From contig WSXZ01000004.1 in the NCBI GenBank assembly GCA_009773555.1, forward strand, positions 1 to 64,000: a DNA stretch of 64,000 nt, written 5' to 3'. Positions 19,851 to 29,202 of this stretch are shown piece by piece. The notes below the pieces were generated by a model. That model did not search any database and was not told the DNA's origin. It saw only the letters and a list, made by a program, of their open reading frames with translations. The position numbers and the translations under genes are program-made. Source of the DNA: Methylocystaceae bacterium (lineage in GTDB: Bacteria > Pseudomonadota > Alphaproteobacteria > Rhizobiales > Beijerinckiaceae). Numbering within the stretch: the first letter of the stretch is position 1; each line of letters opens with the position of its first letter.

Positions 19851-20426
19851 ATGTCCATGGCGATCATCTCTTCCGCTTTCGCCGCCGAGGGCGAGCAGAC
19901 GACGCACGAGACCGTCGGCGCCGGCGAAGCGCATCATGAAGGCGTCTTTCCGCCCTTCCAGACCGAAAATTTCGCGCCGCAGATCTTCTGGCTCGTCGTG
20001 ATTTTCGGATTGCTCTACGTGCTGATGTCGCGCATCGCGCTTCCGCGCGTCGGCGGCATCATCGAGAACCGGGGCGCCAAGATCGCTTCAGATCTCGGCG
20101 CCGCGCGCGAGATGCAGTCGAAGGCGCAGGCCGCTGCGGCCGCGAATGACGAAAACCTTCGTCGCCGCCGCGACGAGGCGCAAGGCATCGGCCGCGAGGC
20201 GCAGCACAAGATCGCCGCCGAGAGCGCAAGGCAGCGCGCGCTCGCCGAATCGCAGGCGGCGGAGAAAATCCACGCCGCCGACGAACGCATCGCGAGCGCA
20301 AAGACTCAGGCGCTAGCTAATGTCGAGCAGATCGCCGTCGACGCCGCCGCCTCCATCGTCGAGAAGCTCACCGGCGCCAAAATCGACCAGGCCGCGCTCG
20401 CCAAGCACGCGACATCGTCGAACTGA
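19851..20426 (+). CDS. atpF': F0F1 ATP synthase subunit b' (b2)
   Basis: The 191-residue b' subunit is one half of the heterodimeric peripheral stalk found in alphaproteobacteria and chloroplasts. An N-terminal extension (about 45 residues, with HHEGVFPPFQTENFAPQ) leads to one membrane helix (IFWLVVIFGLLYVLMS). A long charged coiled coil rich in Ala, Glu and Gln follows. It precedes atpF by 11 bp. The order b' then b is usual in the order. Confidence 0.93.
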   Translation: MSMAIISSAFAAEGEQTTHETVGAGEAHHEGVFPPFQTENFAPQIFWLVVIFGLLYVLMSRIALPRVGGIIENRGAKIASDLGAAREMQSKAQAAAAANDENLRRRRDEAQGIGREAQHKIAAESARQRALAESQAAEKIHAADERIASAKTQALANVEQIAVDAAASIVEKLTGAKIDQAALAKHATSSN

Positions 20427-20437
20427 GGAGAGTCTCA

Positions 20438-20917
20438 ATGCATTTCGACGCGGAATTCTACGTCGCCGTCGGCTTCTCGATCTTCGTTCTCGTGATGATT
20501 TGGGTCGGCGCGCACTCGAAGTTCGCCGCCTTCATTGATGCGCGCATCAACCGCATCAAGGGCGAGCTCGCCGAAGCCGAACGCTTGCGCAATGAAGCGG
20601 AGGCGCTCCTGGCGTCCTTCGAACAGAAGCGGGCGGAAGCGGAAGCCGAAGCCAAGGCCATCGTCGCGCAGGCGAAGGAAGAGGCGGAATTGATCGCCGC
20701 CGAGGGGCGTCGCCGGCTCGGCGAATTCATGGACCGCAGCGTCAAGCAGGTCGAACAGAAGATCGCGCAGGCGGAGGCGCAGGCCTCGGCCGAAGTGCGC
20801 GCCGCCGCCGCCGACGCCGCGGTTAAGATCGCCGAGCGCGCGCTCGCCGCCGGCGCGGGCGCTGGCAAGGATTTCGTCGGCGACGGCATCAAGGAATTGA
20901 AGTCGCTCGCGCACTGA
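20438..20917 (+). CDS. atpF: F0F1 ATP synthase subunit b
   Basis: The 159-residue subunit b has a short periplasmic start, one membrane helix (FYVAVGFSIFVLVMIWVG) and a coiled coil beginning with the conserved RINRIKGELAEAERLR. It forms the peripheral stator stalk with b' and holds F1 against rotation. It is the last gene of the F0 operon; the F1 genes are not in the window, as is normal for the order. A family C repeat follows the stop after 15 bp. Confidence 0.95.
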   Translation: MHFDAEFYVAVGFSIFVLVMIWVGAHSKFAAFIDARINRIKGELAEAERLRNEAEALLASFEQKRAEAEAEAKAIVAQAKEEAELIAAEGRRRLGEFMDRSVKQVEQKIAQAEAQASAEVRAAAADAAVKIAERALAAGAGAGKDFVGDGIKELKSLAH

Positions 20918-20931
20918 TGAGACGGGCGGCG

Positions 20932-21047
20932 TAGAGCGCTTCCCGATCACATGGAATCCTGTGATCGATAAGGAATCGCTCAACATCAATATGTTGGAGC
21001 AGGTTCTTATCGAAAAAGTCTGTCAACTTTTTCGGAACCTGCTCTAG
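20932..21047. repeat. TAGAGC palindromic repeat, family C, copy 2
   Basis: It matches 2728-2840 almost base for base, including GATCACATGGAATC and the hairpin AAAAAGTCTGTCAACTTTTT, and ends CCTGCTCTAG. It lies between the convergent atpF and the hypothetical lipoprotein-like gene. Its CTA at 21044-21046 is the TAG stop of that minus-strand gene. Confidence 0.88.
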
Positions 21048-21691
21048 CCGCCCTTGCGCTTTTTCTCGGCTGCGGGCTTTTCTGCGCCCTGAAAGCCGAC
21101 CAGAATTTCATAATCGTCCTGCGCGCGCGGGCTCATGAGAGGCACCGTGAACGGATCGGCGACGACTTGAAATTCGCCGCGCGTGCCGCCTTTTGGGATG
21201 GAGGCGCTGACGCGATAGGTCTTCGAGGCGACGAGCGTATCGTCTTTCAGACGGCGAATCGCCACCCGCAGATTGGCGCCAAAGGCGCCGGGCTGACCGA
21301 GCGCGCCGAGCACGGCGGAGCCTTCAAGACCCACTCTGATCGTCAGACGATCGCCGTCGACCACGCATTCGCGCGCAGTTTCGCCTAGCGAAAGCTGGTA
21401 GCGCACGTTGGCGCTGTCGGCGTCCGGCGGCGAGCGCAGCATGGCCGCGCCGCTTTCAACGAAGACTTCCGGACAATCTGGCGTCGCGCCGGGCGGCCCG
21501 GGCTGTCCCTCTTTTTGTTCGCCGCCGCCGAAGATGCTGGGCACGCGAAGCCGCGGCAGTTCGAAAGCGGCCGCCACAGGCGTAAGCGCGATGGACGCTG
21601 AAACAGCAATGGCCAGGCGGCTTTGCGCAGTCCTGGAGGTCTTGCCCAATGGGCGCCTCGAGCAAATGTTACGGCAGCTTTGCGAATCCAT
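21044..21691 (-). CDS. Exported conserved hypothetical protein
   Basis: The 215-residue protein has a signal peptide-like hydrophobic run (AIAVSASIALTPVAAAFE, residues about 27-44). A Gly/Pro linker follows, and then a domain with DCPEVFVESGAAMLR and an RYQLSLGETARECVV segment with paired cysteines. I do not recognise its function; similar periplasmic proteins occur in related genera. The ATG at 21691 overlaps the end of the IalB gene by 23 bp and is preceded by AAGG, so the two are probably co-transcribed. A TTG start nearer the signal peptide is possible. The stop codon is supplied by the repeat. Confidence 0.7.
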   Translation of the reverse strand: MDSQSCRNICSRRPLGKTSRTAQSRLAIAVSASIALTPVAAAFELPRLRVPSIFGGGEQKEGQPGPPGATPDCPEVFVESGAAMLRSPPDADSANVRYQLSLGETARECVVDGDRLTIRVGLEGSAVLGALGQPGAFGANLRVAIRRLKDDTLVASKTYRVSASIPKGGTRGEFQVVADPFTVPLMSPRAQDDYEILVGFQGAEKPAAEKKRKGG

Positions 21692-22205
21692 CCTTGAATC
21701 CCTGCAGAGTCAGCGGCAGTCCTATGCCTTCTTCCGGAACCTGGTGAATGATGAAGGTCGCGGTCTTGCCGCTCTTCAGCTGATCGATGAGCTTGTCGTC
21801 CATCATCACCTCGGCGATGCAGCCCGTCGGCAGACATTTGACAAAGCCGGCGCGGCCGACGTCGGTTTGGTCTATTTTCAAGCCGAGCCCGCTTGGCAGG
21901 AGCACGCCGAGAGGCGCGATCACACGCAGCAGACGGCTCTTGCCGTCGCTTGTCTTCAAGACGATGACGACGAGGTTGACGTTGCTCTTATCCTCGGCGA
22001 CCACGCTTTGGATCAGCGCGCATTGTTCCGCGGCCGCGCCTGCCGGCTTCTCGCAACGCATTTCCCAGTCGCCGAATTTAGCTCTGGCGGGGCCGCCTTG
22101 CGCGTGGCTCGCGACGGCGCTGACTCCGAGCAATAGCAATGAGGCCGCCGCCGCGACCTGATGTCGCAACAGGCGACGCATTCTCGCAGCGCGCAAGGGC
22201 TTCAT
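21669..22205 (-). CDS. Invasion-associated locus B (IalB) family periplasmic protein
   Basis: The 178-residue protein has a signal peptide (VAAAASLLLLGVSAVASHAQ) and the IalB domain with FGDWEMRCEKP, QCALIQSVV, GVLLPSGLGLKID and FVKCLPTGCIAEVMMDD. The four cysteines fit the family's disulfide pattern. IalB was named in Bartonella but the family is widespread in free-living alphaproteobacteria, where its role is unclear. I chose the ATG at 22205 because AGGAG stands directly upstream. It is divergent from the oxidase cluster. Confidence 0.87.
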   Translation of the reverse strand: MKPLRAARMRRLLRHQVAAAASLLLLGVSAVASHAQGGPARAKFGDWEMRCEKPAGAAAEQCALIQSVVAEDKSNVNLVVIVLKTSDGKSRLLRVIAPLGVLLPSGLGLKIDQTDVGRAGFVKCLPTGCIAEVMMDDKLIDQLKSGKTATFIIHQVPEEGIGLPLTLQGFKDGFAKLP

Positions 22206-22528
22206 GATGGCTCCTGGCTGACGGCGCCGTGGCCGTTCATTTCGTAACGCAGGGAAAGTGGCCGGTCGACGCGGGCTCCAGCGCGACAGGTCGTTGCCTA
22301 TCAAATGGACTTCAACTGTCAAGGTCGTCGGCGTTCGCGCCGCATTGTTTGGCAAACGCTTTGACGCGACGATTTGTCTGTCGAATCTGGCGTTGCAACA
22401 ATTGCGCGGACCGACGGTTTGTGATTGAACCGGCCGACTACCGAGCGGGGCGGGCTTTGGGCGGGCTGCGCGCGGAAATCACAAAAAGAACAATGACTGT
22501 CTGGCGAAGGGTTCGAAAGGCGGCTTTA
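22206..22528. other. Divergent control region between ialB-like gene and ctaC
   Basis: No gene is supported here. The ctaC frame stays open through it but the protein it would add does not look real. The stretch should contain the promoters for the two divergent transcripts. A short palindrome GTTTGGCAAAC near 22347-22357 is the only symmetric site I noticed. Confidence 0.4.
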
Positions 22529-23392
22529 ATGTTTAACGTCAATCGACAGATGCTGACGCGTGGCGCATTGGCGGCCGCCGTGGCGATTCCCGCGACTTTG
22601 ATCGCCGGCTTCGCCCTCGCACAAGTTGAAGGGCAGCCCACCCCGGGCGGCCTCGGCCTGCCGAACATGGTGACGCCGGTCGGCCTGGGCACTCAGCAAT
22701 TCTACAACATGGTGCTGATGCCGATCATTTCGTTCATCGCGCTCTTCGTTCTGGGCTTGCTGGTCTATGTCAGCTATCGCTTCAACGAGCAGAGGAACCC
22801 CATTCCCTCGAAGCTGACGCACAATACGCCGCTCGAAATCGTCTGGACCTTGATACCGGTTCTGATCCTCCTGTTGATCTCCGTTCCGTCGCTGCGACTG
22901 CTGGCGGAGCAAGTTGAGGTGCCGGAGGCGTCCGTCACGATCAAAGTGACCGGCAACCAGTGGTATTGGTCCTACAAGTATCCCGAGGATCAGGGCGGCG
23001 GCTTTGGCTTCGATCAGATGCTGAAGCCCGAATCCGAACTTCAGCCCGGCGATCTTCGTCTGCTGTCCGTCGACAATGAGGCGGTTGTGCCGGTCAATGA
23101 GGTCATCGCCGTGCACATCACGTCGAACGACGTCATCCACGCGTTCGGCGTGCCGTCGTTCGGCGTTCGCATGGACGCGATCCCCGGTCGTTTGAATCAG
23201 ACATGGTTCAAGATCGAGAAGGAAGGCGTCTACTACGGCCAGTGCTTCTTCATCTGCGGCAAGGATCACGCCTATATGCCGATCGTGATCCGCGCGGTCA
23301 GCCGCGAGAAATACAATGAGTGGCTTGCCCAGGCGAAGCAGAAGTTCGCCAGCGCCGACTCGCGGATGCGGGTCGCCGCCGAAAGCCACTGA
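22529..23392 (+). CDS. ctaC: Cytochrome c oxidase subunit II
   Basis: Subunit II receives electrons from cytochrome c through the binuclear CuA centre. After a signal peptide (ending GFALAQ) come two membrane helices and a cupredoxin domain with VTGNQWYWSYKYPE. The CuA ligands are seen as C-x3-C-x3-H-x2-M in GQCFFICGKDHAYMP, plus the earlier His in NDVIHAFGVP. The usual CSE of the ligand loop is CFF here, so the Glu that contributes a carbonyl to CuA and reaches the Mg site is replaced by Phe. I chose the ATG at 22529, preceded by AAAGG; ATG at 22493 is the alternative. It leads the oxidase operon. Confidence 0.93.
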   Translation: MFNVNRQMLTRGALAAAVAIPATLIAGFALAQVEGQPTPGGLGLPNMVTPVGLGTQQFYNMVLMPIISFIALFVLGLLVYVSYRFNEQRNPIPSKLTHNTPLEIVWTLIPVLILLLISVPSLRLLAEQVEVPEASVTIKVTGNQWYWSYKYPEDQGGGFGFDQMLKPESELQPGDLRLLSVDNEAVVPVNEVIAVHITSNDVIHAFGVPSFGVRMDAIPGRLNQTWFKIEKEGVYYGQCFFICGKDHAYMPIVIRAVSREKYNEWLAQAKQKFASADSRMRVAAESH

Positions 23393-23442
23393 ATAGCCGC
23401 TGAAACGAGACGCAACGGAACACACTAGTTTTTCTAAGGAAC

Positions 23443-25110
23443 ATGACGATGGCGAGTTCGACGATGGCCGGGGCGCATGATCATCCGAGGGGTTTGCGCC
23501 GCTTCCTCTTCTCCACCAACCACAAAGACATCGGCACGCTCTATATCATTCTCGGTTCGATTGGCGGCGTCATCGGCTTCCTGCTGTCGCTCGGCATGCG
23601 GCTCGAACTGGCGTATCCGGGCGTGCAGATTTTTCCGGGGCTTGCGGAAGCGCTCCAGGGCGCCGATCCGTCGATGGCGTTGGACGCGGGCAAGAACCTC
23701 TACAACGTGTTCATCACGGTCCATGGCGTGCTCATGATCTTCTTCATGGCCATGCCGATCCTCATCGGCGGCTTCGGCAACTGGTTCGTGCCGATCATGA
23801 TCGGCGCGCCGGACATGGCCTTTCCGCGCCTCAACAACATTTCATTCTGGCTGCTCTTCGCCTCGCTCGTGCTCGCCGTCATTTCGATGTTCGTCGAAGG
23901 CGCGCCGGGCATGAAGGGCTTCGGCGGCGGCTGGACGTTCTATCCGCCGCTGTCGTCGAACACCGGCTCGCCCGGTCCGGCGATGGATTTCGTGATCCTG
24001 GCGCTGCATCTCGCCGGCGCATCGTCGATCCTTGGCGCGATCAACTTCATCACGACGATTTTCAACATGCGCGCCCCCGGCATGACGCTGCACAAGATGC
24101 CGCTGTTCGTGTGGTCGATGCTCGTGACCGCCTTCCTGCTGCTGCTCGTGCTGCCGGTGCTTGCCGGCTGCGTGACGATGCTGCTCACCGACCGCAACTT
24201 CGGCACGATGTTCTATGACCCGGCCGGCGGCGGCGATCCGCTGCTGTTCCAGCATCTGCTGTGGTTCTTCGGCCATCCGGAAGTCTACATCGTCATTCTT
24301 CCCGGCTTCGGCATCATCAGCCAGATCGTGTCGACCTTCTCGAAAAAGCCGGTGTTCGGCTACCTCGGCATGGCCTACGCCATGGTCAGCATCGGCGTGC
24401 TCGGCAGCATCGTGTGGGCGCACCACATGTATACGGTCGGCATGTCGCTCAATGCGCAGCGCTACTTCACGCTGGCGACCATGGTGATCGCGGTGCCGAC
24501 CGGCATCAAGATCTTCTCCTGGATCGCGACGATGTGGGGCGGGTCGATCTCGTTCCGCGCGCCGATGGTCTGGGCGATCGGCTTCATCTTCGTGTTCACG
24601 ATGGGCGGCATCACCGGCGTCGTGCTCGCCAACGCCAGCGCCGACAAGCAGTTCCACGAGGGCTACTATGTCGTCGCGCACTTCCATTACACGCTGTCGC
24701 TCGGCGCGGTCTTCGCGCTCTATGCGGGGTTCTATTACTGGTTCCCCAAAATGACCGGCTACATGTATTCGGAGACTCTGGCCAAGGCGAACTTCTGGCT
24801 GCTGTTCATCGGCGTCAACATCGTCTTCTTCCCGCAGCACTTCCTCGGATTGGGCGGGATGCCGCGCCGCTACATCGACTATCCGGACGCTTACGCGCTG
24901 TGGAATCTGGTGTCGTCCTCCGGCATGATCTTCGTCACGCTCTCGCTGATCGTCTGGTTCTACGCGATCATTGAGGCTTTCATGAAGAAGCGGCTGGCCG
25001 GGGCCAACCCCTGGGGCGTGGGCGCAACGACGCTGGAATGGACTCTGTCGTCGCCGCCGCCGTTCCATCAGTTCCAGGTTCTGCCGCGCATCACCGGGGC
25101 GAGCCGCTAA
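23443..25110 (+). CDS. ctaD: Cytochrome c oxidase subunit I (aa3 type)
   Basis: This 555-residue subunit reduces oxygen and pumps protons. It has 12 membrane segments. Heme and CuB ligands are visible: His in [16 protein letters not shown] (His-Tyr crosslink), HHMYTVGMS, and HFHYTLSLG. The K-channel lysine is in [10 protein letters not shown], and [21 protein letters not shown] supplies the D-channel Asn. The E278-equivalent lies in FFGHPEVY. A loop between helices I and II ([17 protein letters not shown]) is longer than in many relatives. AAGGA precedes the ATG. Confidence 0.97.
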   Translation: MTMASSTMAGAHDHPRGLRRFLFSTNHKDIGTLYIILGSIGGVIGFLLSLGMRLELAYPGVQIFPGLAEALQGADPSMALDAGKNLYNVFITVHGVLMIFFMAMPILIGGFGNWFVPIMIGAPDMAFPRLNNISFWLLFASLVLAVISMFVEGAPGMKGFGGGWTFYPPLSSNTGSPGPAMDFVILALHLAGASSILGAINFITTIFNMRAPGMTLHKMPLFVWSMLVTAFLLLLVLPVLAGCVTMLLTDRNFGTMFYDPAGGGDPLLFQHLLWFFGHPEVYIVILPGFGIISQIVSTFSKKPVFGYLGMAYAMVSIGVLGSIVWAHHMYTVGMSLNAQRYFTLATMVIAVPTGIKIFSWIATMWGGSISFRAPMVWAIGFIFVFTMGGITGVVLANASADKQFHEGYYVVAHFHYTLSLGAVFALYAGFYYWFPKMTGYMYSETLAKANFWLLFIGVNIVFFPQHFLGLGGMPRRYIDYPDAYALWNLVSSSGMIFVTLSLIVWFYAIIEAFMKKRLAGANPWGVGATTLEWTLSSPPPFHQFQVLPRITGASR

Positions 25111-25119
25111 CCAAGGAAG

Positions 25120-25147
25120 CGTCGGCGCGAATGAACTCGCGCCGACG
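25120..25147 (+). promoter_or_regulatory. Hairpin between ctaD and ctaB
   Basis: A perfect 11-bp stem CGTCGGCGCGA/TCGCGCCGACG with a six-base loop begins 10 bp after the ctaD stop. No T run follows, so it is more likely an mRNA-protecting or attenuating structure than a terminator. Confidence 0.6.
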
Positions 25148-25221
25148 ATGCAGCCGGCGCCGGCGAGCATGACGCCGCTCTCTGCGCCCGCCTCGGCGGC
25201 CAAGGTTTTGAGTGAAACGCC

Positions 25222-26154
25222 ATGAGCGACGCATCCTATCTGCATGACGAACAGGCTCCGCGCATCTCGGTCGCGGCGCCGTCGGACTATTTCGCGCTGC
25301 TCAAGCCGCGCGTGATGTCGCTTGTGGTGTTCACCGCGCTCGCCGGCCTGTTGCTCGCGCCGACGCCCCCGCATCCGCTGATCGGCTTTGCTTCGCTCCT
25401 GGCGATCGCCGTCGGCGCCGGCGCTTCCGGGGCGCTCAACATGTGGTACGACGCCGACGTCGACGCGCTCATGACGCGCACGCGCAAGCGCCCGATACCG
25501 GCCGGCCGGCTCGATCCCGAGGCGGCGCTTGGCTTTGGTCTCGTGCTGGCGACGCTGTCGGTCTTTACGCTCGGCTATGTCGCGAACTGGTTCGCCGCCG
25601 CGCTGCTCGCCTTCACCATCTTCTTCTACGTCGTGATCTATACGATGCTGCTGAAGCGCTGGACGCCGATGAACATCGTCATCGGCGGCGCCGCCGGCGC
25701 GCTCCCGCCGATGGTCGGCTATGCCGCCGCGACGGGCGAGATCAATCTTGCGAGCGTCGTGCTCTTTGCGATCATCTTCATGTGGACGCCGCCGCACTTC
25801 TGGTCGCTCGCCTTGCTGAGAAGCGAGGACTACGCTCGCGCCGGCGTGCCGATGCTGCCTAATGTCGCCGGCGAGGACCGCACGCGGCTCGAAATCCTGA
25901 TCTATGCGCTGGCGCTCGCGCCGCTCGGCGTTGCGCCCTGGCTGCTGGGCTTTGCCTCGCTCGCCTATGGGCTCGTCTCGATCGGCTGCGGGATCGCGCT
26001 CGTCGCCGTCGCGGCGATGGTCTTCAGGCGGCGCGAAGGTGACGCGGCGCGTCTCGCCGCCCGCCGGATGTTTTTGTTCTCGATCCTCTATCTATTCCTG
26101 CTGTTCCTGGTCCTCGTCGTCGAGCAGACGGCGCATATCTTTGCGCTGATCTAG
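25222..26154 (+). CDS. ctaB: Protoheme IX farnesyltransferase (heme O synthase)
   Basis: CtaB adds a farnesyl tail to heme B to make heme O, the precursor of heme A used by the oxidase. The 310-residue UbiA-family protein has about nine membrane segments. The first Asp motif is seen as [19 protein letters not shown], and the second-motif region as [10 protein letters not shown], with the conserved [14 protein letters not shown] between them. It sits between the oxidase subunit I gene and the assembly genes. Confidence 0.97.
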   Translation: MSDASYLHDEQAPRISVAAPSDYFALLKPRVMSLVVFTALAGLLLAPTPPHPLIGFASLLAIAVGAGASGALNMWYDADVDALMTRTRKRPIPAGRLDPEAALGFGLVLATLSVFTLGYVANWFAAALLAFTIFFYVVIYTMLLKRWTPMNIVIGGAAGALPPMVGYAAATGEINLASVVLFAIIFMWTPPHFWSLALLRSEDYARAGVPMLPNVAGEDRTRLEILIYALALAPLGVAPWLLGFASLAYGLVSIGCGIALVAVAAMVFRRREGDAARLAARRMFLFSILYLFLLFLVLVVEQTAHIFALI

Positions 26155-26199
26155 GCGGCCAAGCGAATGGAGAGCGAAATGATCGATGCAGGAGACAAG

Positions 26200-26376
26200 A
26201 TGAAAGAGCGCGCCATTCTATTCGACCGGCCAGGGGTCGTTCTGACCGAAGAGCAGGCGCGCAGCCGTCGGGCGCGCAACATCGCGATCGGCGTGACGAT
26301 CGCGCTCCTCGCTGTGCTGTTCTACGCCGTCACGCTGGTGAAGTTTGGCGCGGCCATCGTCAACCGGACGATCTGA
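26200..26376 (+). CDS. CoxF-like small membrane protein
   Basis: The 58-residue protein has a basic N-terminus (LTEEQARSRRARNIA) followed by one membrane helix (IGVTIALLAVLFYAVTLV). It matches the short protein found between ctaB and ctaG in many alphaproteobacteria and thought to aid oxidase assembly. A strong AGGAG six bases before the ATG at 26200 decides the start; the ATG at 26167 in the same frame lacks one. It ends two bases before ctaG. Confidence 0.8.
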   Translation: MKERAILFDRPGVVLTEEQARSRRARNIAIGVTIALLAVLFYAVTLVKFGAAIVNRTI

Positions 26377-26378
26377 CC

Positions 26379-26972
26379 ATGAACGCGCCGGCGCCTCGTT
26401 CACGCAAACGCCCGCAGATGATCGCCGCGGCGCTGGTCGTGGGCACGGCGGCGATGCTCGGCCTGTCTTTCGCTTCGGCGCCGCTTTACCGGGCCTTTTG
26501 CGCCGCGACAGGCTTTGGCGGCACGCCGAGGACCGATCTCGCCGGCGCGCCGTCCCCCGGCGAGCGCGTGCTCACCGTGCGCTTCGACGCCAATGTCGCC
26601 CGCGATCTTCCGTGGCGCTTCGAGCCCGAGGTCGCCAAGATCTCCTTGCGCACCGGCGAGACGAAAACCGTCTATTACAAGGTCGCCAATCTTTCTGGTC
26701 GCGAGACCAGCGGCCAGGCGGCCTACAATGTCACGCCCGGCCAGGCCGGCGCCTTCTTCGTCAAGGTCGCCTGCTTCTGCTTCGAGGAGAAGCGGCTCGG
26801 ACCGCACGAGGCCGAGGAATGGCCGGTGGTTTTCTATCTCGATCCCGCTCTTGAGCGTGAAGAAGGCATGCGCGGCGTTCGCGAGATCACGCTGTCCTAC
26901 ACGTTCTTCGCCATCAAGGATTCCACTGCGGCGAAGACGAGCGAGACGGCGATCGCAAAGCCGAAGGGTTGA
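26379..26972 (+). CDS. ctaG: Cytochrome c oxidase assembly protein CtaG/Cox11
   Basis: Cox11/CtaG inserts copper into the CuB site of subunit I. The 197-residue protein has one N-terminal membrane anchor (MIAAALVVGTAAMLGLSFA) and a periplasmic Ig-like domain with the copper-binding motif KVACFCFEEK. The upstream APLYRAFCAATGFGG is also characteristic. It lies in the oxidase operon between the CoxF-like gene and ctaE. Confidence 0.96.
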   Translation: MNAPAPRSRKRPQMIAAALVVGTAAMLGLSFASAPLYRAFCAATGFGGTPRTDLAGAPSPGERVLTVRFDANVARDLPWRFEPEVAKISLRTGETKTVYYKVANLSGRETSGQAAYNVTPGQAGAFFVKVACFCFEEKRLGPHEAEEWPVVFYLDPALEREEGMRGVREITLSYTFFAIKDSTAAKTSETAIAKPKG

Positions 26973-27048
26973 CGGCGCCGCGCGACTTGACCGCGCGGCA
27001 AACTAGGGGACTGGCCGGTACCGCCGGCCGATGACAAGGAAGAGCAAG

Positions 27049-27939
27049 ATGGCGGACGGACACGCGAAACCCGAACACGACTATCATCTGGTCGATCCGA
27101 GTCCGTGGCCGATCGTGGGCGCGCTCGCCGCGCTCATCACGGCGATCGGCGCGGTCATGTGGATGGCGCAGCACAAGGGCGCGCCGATCGGCGGCATGAC
27201 CTTCGGCGGCACCATGTTCTTTGTCGGCCTGGGCGGCATTCTGCTGGTGATGTACGCGTGGTGGAGCGACATCATCCACGAAGCGAGCGCCGGCGGATTC
27301 CACTCGCCGGTCGTGCGCCTGCATCATCGCTACGGCATGATCCTGTTCATCTTCTCGGAGGTGATGTTCTTCGTCGCCTGGTTCTGGGCGTTCTTCAATT
27401 CGGCGCTTTTCCCGGCCGATGCGGCGCAGGTCCTGCGCACCGAATTGTTCCAGGGCATCTGGCCCCCCAAGGGCATCGAAGTGCTGAGCCCTTGGAAACT
27501 GCCGCTCCTCAATACGCTCATTCTGCTCAGCTCCGGCGCGACTCTGACATGGGCCCATCATGGCCTTCTGGAAAACAATCGCGGCGTGTTGAAGAAGGGC
27601 TTGATCGCGACGATCGCGCTCGGCCTGCTGTTCACGGCGATTCAGGCCTATGAATATCTCCACGCGCCCTTCGCCTTCGCCTTCGACCCGGCGAAGCCGG
27701 CGGCGACGAATTACGGCTCGACTTTTTTCATGGCGACCGGATTTCACGGTTTCCACGTGATCGTCGGCACGATCTTCCTCATCGTGTGCCTGCTGCGCGT
27801 CTTCAAGGGCGCCTTCACGCCTGACCAGCATTTGGGCTTCGAATTCGCCGCCTGGTACTGGCACTTCGTCGACGTCGTCTGGTTGTTTCTGTTCGCCAGC
27901 ATTTACGTGTGGGGGAACTGGGGCGGGACAATGGAATAG
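27049..27939 (+). CDS. ctaE: Cytochrome c oxidase subunit III
   Basis: The 296-residue subunit III has seven membrane segments and stabilises the catalytic core during turnover. Conserved stretches include YHLVDPSPWPIVGA, FHSPVVRLHHRYGMILFI, EVMFFVAWFWAFFNSALFP, GFHGFHVIVG and AAWYWHFVDVVWLFLF. AAGGAAGAG in front of the ATG at 27049 supports this start over the one at 27031. A perfect palindrome with a T run follows the gene. Confidence 0.96.
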   Translation: MADGHAKPEHDYHLVDPSPWPIVGALAALITAIGAVMWMAQHKGAPIGGMTFGGTMFFVGLGGILLVMYAWWSDIIHEASAGGFHSPVVRLHHRYGMILFIFSEVMFFVAWFWAFFNSALFPADAAQVLRTELFQGIWPPKGIEVLSPWKLPLLNTLILLSSGATLTWAHHGLLENNRGVLKKGLIATIALGLLFTAIQAYEYLHAPFAFAFDPAKPAATNYGSTFFMATGFHGFHVIVGTIFLIVCLLRVFKGAFTPDQHLGFEFAAWYWHFVDVVWLFLFASIYVWGNWGGTME

Positions 27940-27966
27940 GCGCGCCTGCGCTAATTTGAACATTGG

Positions 27967-27996
27967 ACGGTCACGGGCGCGCCCGTGACCGTTTTC
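27967..27996 (+). terminator. Terminator-like palindrome after ctaE
   Basis: CGGTCACGGGC/GCCCGTGACCG forms a near-perfect stem with almost no loop and is followed by TTTTCG. It ends or attenuates the ctaC-ctaE transcript before the DUF983 gene, whose Shine-Dalgarno GGAGG follows directly. Confidence 0.65.
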
Positions 27997-28010
27997 GTTG
28001 GAGGACCAAC

Positions 28011-28388
28011 ATGTCACAAGAGCACGTCTATCCGCCCGTTTCGCTCTATGTCGACGGAATCCTCGGCAGATGTCCGCGCTGCGGCAAGGGCCATATGATC
28101 CGGGGCCTGCTGACCGTTGCGCCGACATGCGAGGTTTGCGGGCTCGATTTCTCCTTTGCCGACGCGGGCGACGGTCCGGCGATCTTGGTCATGACCATCG
28201 TCGGCTTCGTCGCGATCGCGGTGCTGTGGTATGTCGAGGTGGGATATCAACCGTCCTACTGGGTGCACGCCGCCATCCTCGTGCCCCTGTCAGCCATTCT
28301 CTGCGTCGGGCTGCTGCGGCCGATGAAGGGCCTGCTGATCGCCCTGCAATATTTCAACAAGGCTGAAGAAAGCCGCCATCAGTCGTGA
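28011..28388 (+). CDS. DUF983 zinc-ribbon membrane protein
   Basis: The 125-residue protein has two CxxC pairs (GRCPRCGKGHM and TCEVCGLDF) that form a putative zinc ribbon, followed by two membrane helices. DUF983 proteins are regularly encoded with cytochrome oxidase subunit III and SURF1, suggesting a part in oxidase assembly that has not been defined. GGAGG lies just before the ATG. The SURF1 gene starts inside its stop codon. Confidence 0.88.
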   Translation: MSQEHVYPPVSLYVDGILGRCPRCGKGHMIRGLLTVAPTCEVCGLDFSFADAGDGPAILVMTIVGFVAIAVLWYVEVGYQPSYWVHAAILVPLSAILCVGLLRPMKGLLIALQYFNKAEESRHQS

Positions 28389-29125
28389 GCGCCGCCGTCC
28401 GCGCGCTTCTGGGGCCGGCGGTTGCGACGACGCTGCTCTTTGCGCTGCTGGTCAGTCTGGGATTTTGGCAGGTGCGGCGGCTCGGCGAGAAAGAGGCGCT
28501 GATTGCGCGCGTCGAACAACGCTCCACGCAGTCGCCGCAGCCGATTCCGCCGGCTGACCGATGGGCGAGCCTTCGCGCTGAAGATTACGACTTCATGCAT
28601 GTGCGCGCGGCGGGTCGTTTTATCGGCGGCCGCGATGCGCTGGTCTTCGCCGCGCCGCCGGAGGGCGCGAGCCGAGAGCCGGGCTATTGGCTGCTCACGC
28701 CCTTCGCGCTGACGGGCGGCGGCCTCATGCTTGTCGATCGGGGATTTCTTCCCGCCTCAAAAGCCGGCGAGGCCGCCATACGCGCCGCTCCTCCGGGCGA
28801 AGCGACGCTCGTTGGACTGCTGCGCGCGCCGGAGCGCCGCAACCCCTTCACGCCCGCCGACCAGCCCGAGAAGGGCGTCTTCTTTGCGCGCGATCCCGCG
28901 GCGATCGCCGGCGCTCTCGGCTTAGCCGACGTCGCGCCTTTCGCGCTCGTCATTGATGCAGCTCCCGCAGCGGGGCCGGATTGGCCGCGCCCGGTGGGGG
29001 GCGTTCCAACGATCGTCAATAATCATTTCTCCTACGCCGTGACGTGGTTCAGCCTGTCGCTCGCGCTTCTCGTGATATTCGCGCTTTATGCCCGCGGCGT
29101 CCTGGCGCGCGCCGACGCGCCGTAG
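28385..29125 (+). CDS. SURF1 family cytochrome oxidase assembly protein
   Basis: SURF1 helps deliver heme A to subunit I. The 246-residue protein has an N-terminal membrane helix ending FWQVRRLGEKEALI, a periplasmic domain with PGYWLLTPFAL and LVDRGFLP, and a C-terminal helix after NNHFSYAVTWFSLSLALL. All are family hallmarks. It uses a GTG start that overlaps the DUF983 stop by four bases, so translation is coupled. Confidence 0.93.
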   Translation: MSAAVRALLGPAVATTLLFALLVSLGFWQVRRLGEKEALIARVEQRSTQSPQPIPPADRWASLRAEDYDFMHVRAAGRFIGGRDALVFAAPPEGASREPGYWLLTPFALTGGGLMLVDRGFLPASKAGEAAIRAAPPGEATLVGLLRAPERRNPFTPADQPEKGVFFARDPAAIAGALGLADVAPFALVIDAAPAAGPDWPRPVGGVPTIVNNHFSYAVTWFSLSLALLVIFALYARGVLARADAP

Positions 29126-29202
29126 CCTCAGCCTTGCGGCGATCGCGAATATGCTATGAAAAGGCGCAATGAACTGAACGCCGATTGATCCGTTCGCTGA
29201 TA

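Noticed and set aside
23842-25797. 651-codon minus-strand frame opposite ctaD/ctaB
   Set aside because: His/Arg/Glu/Asp-rich antisense shadow of conserved oxidase genes.
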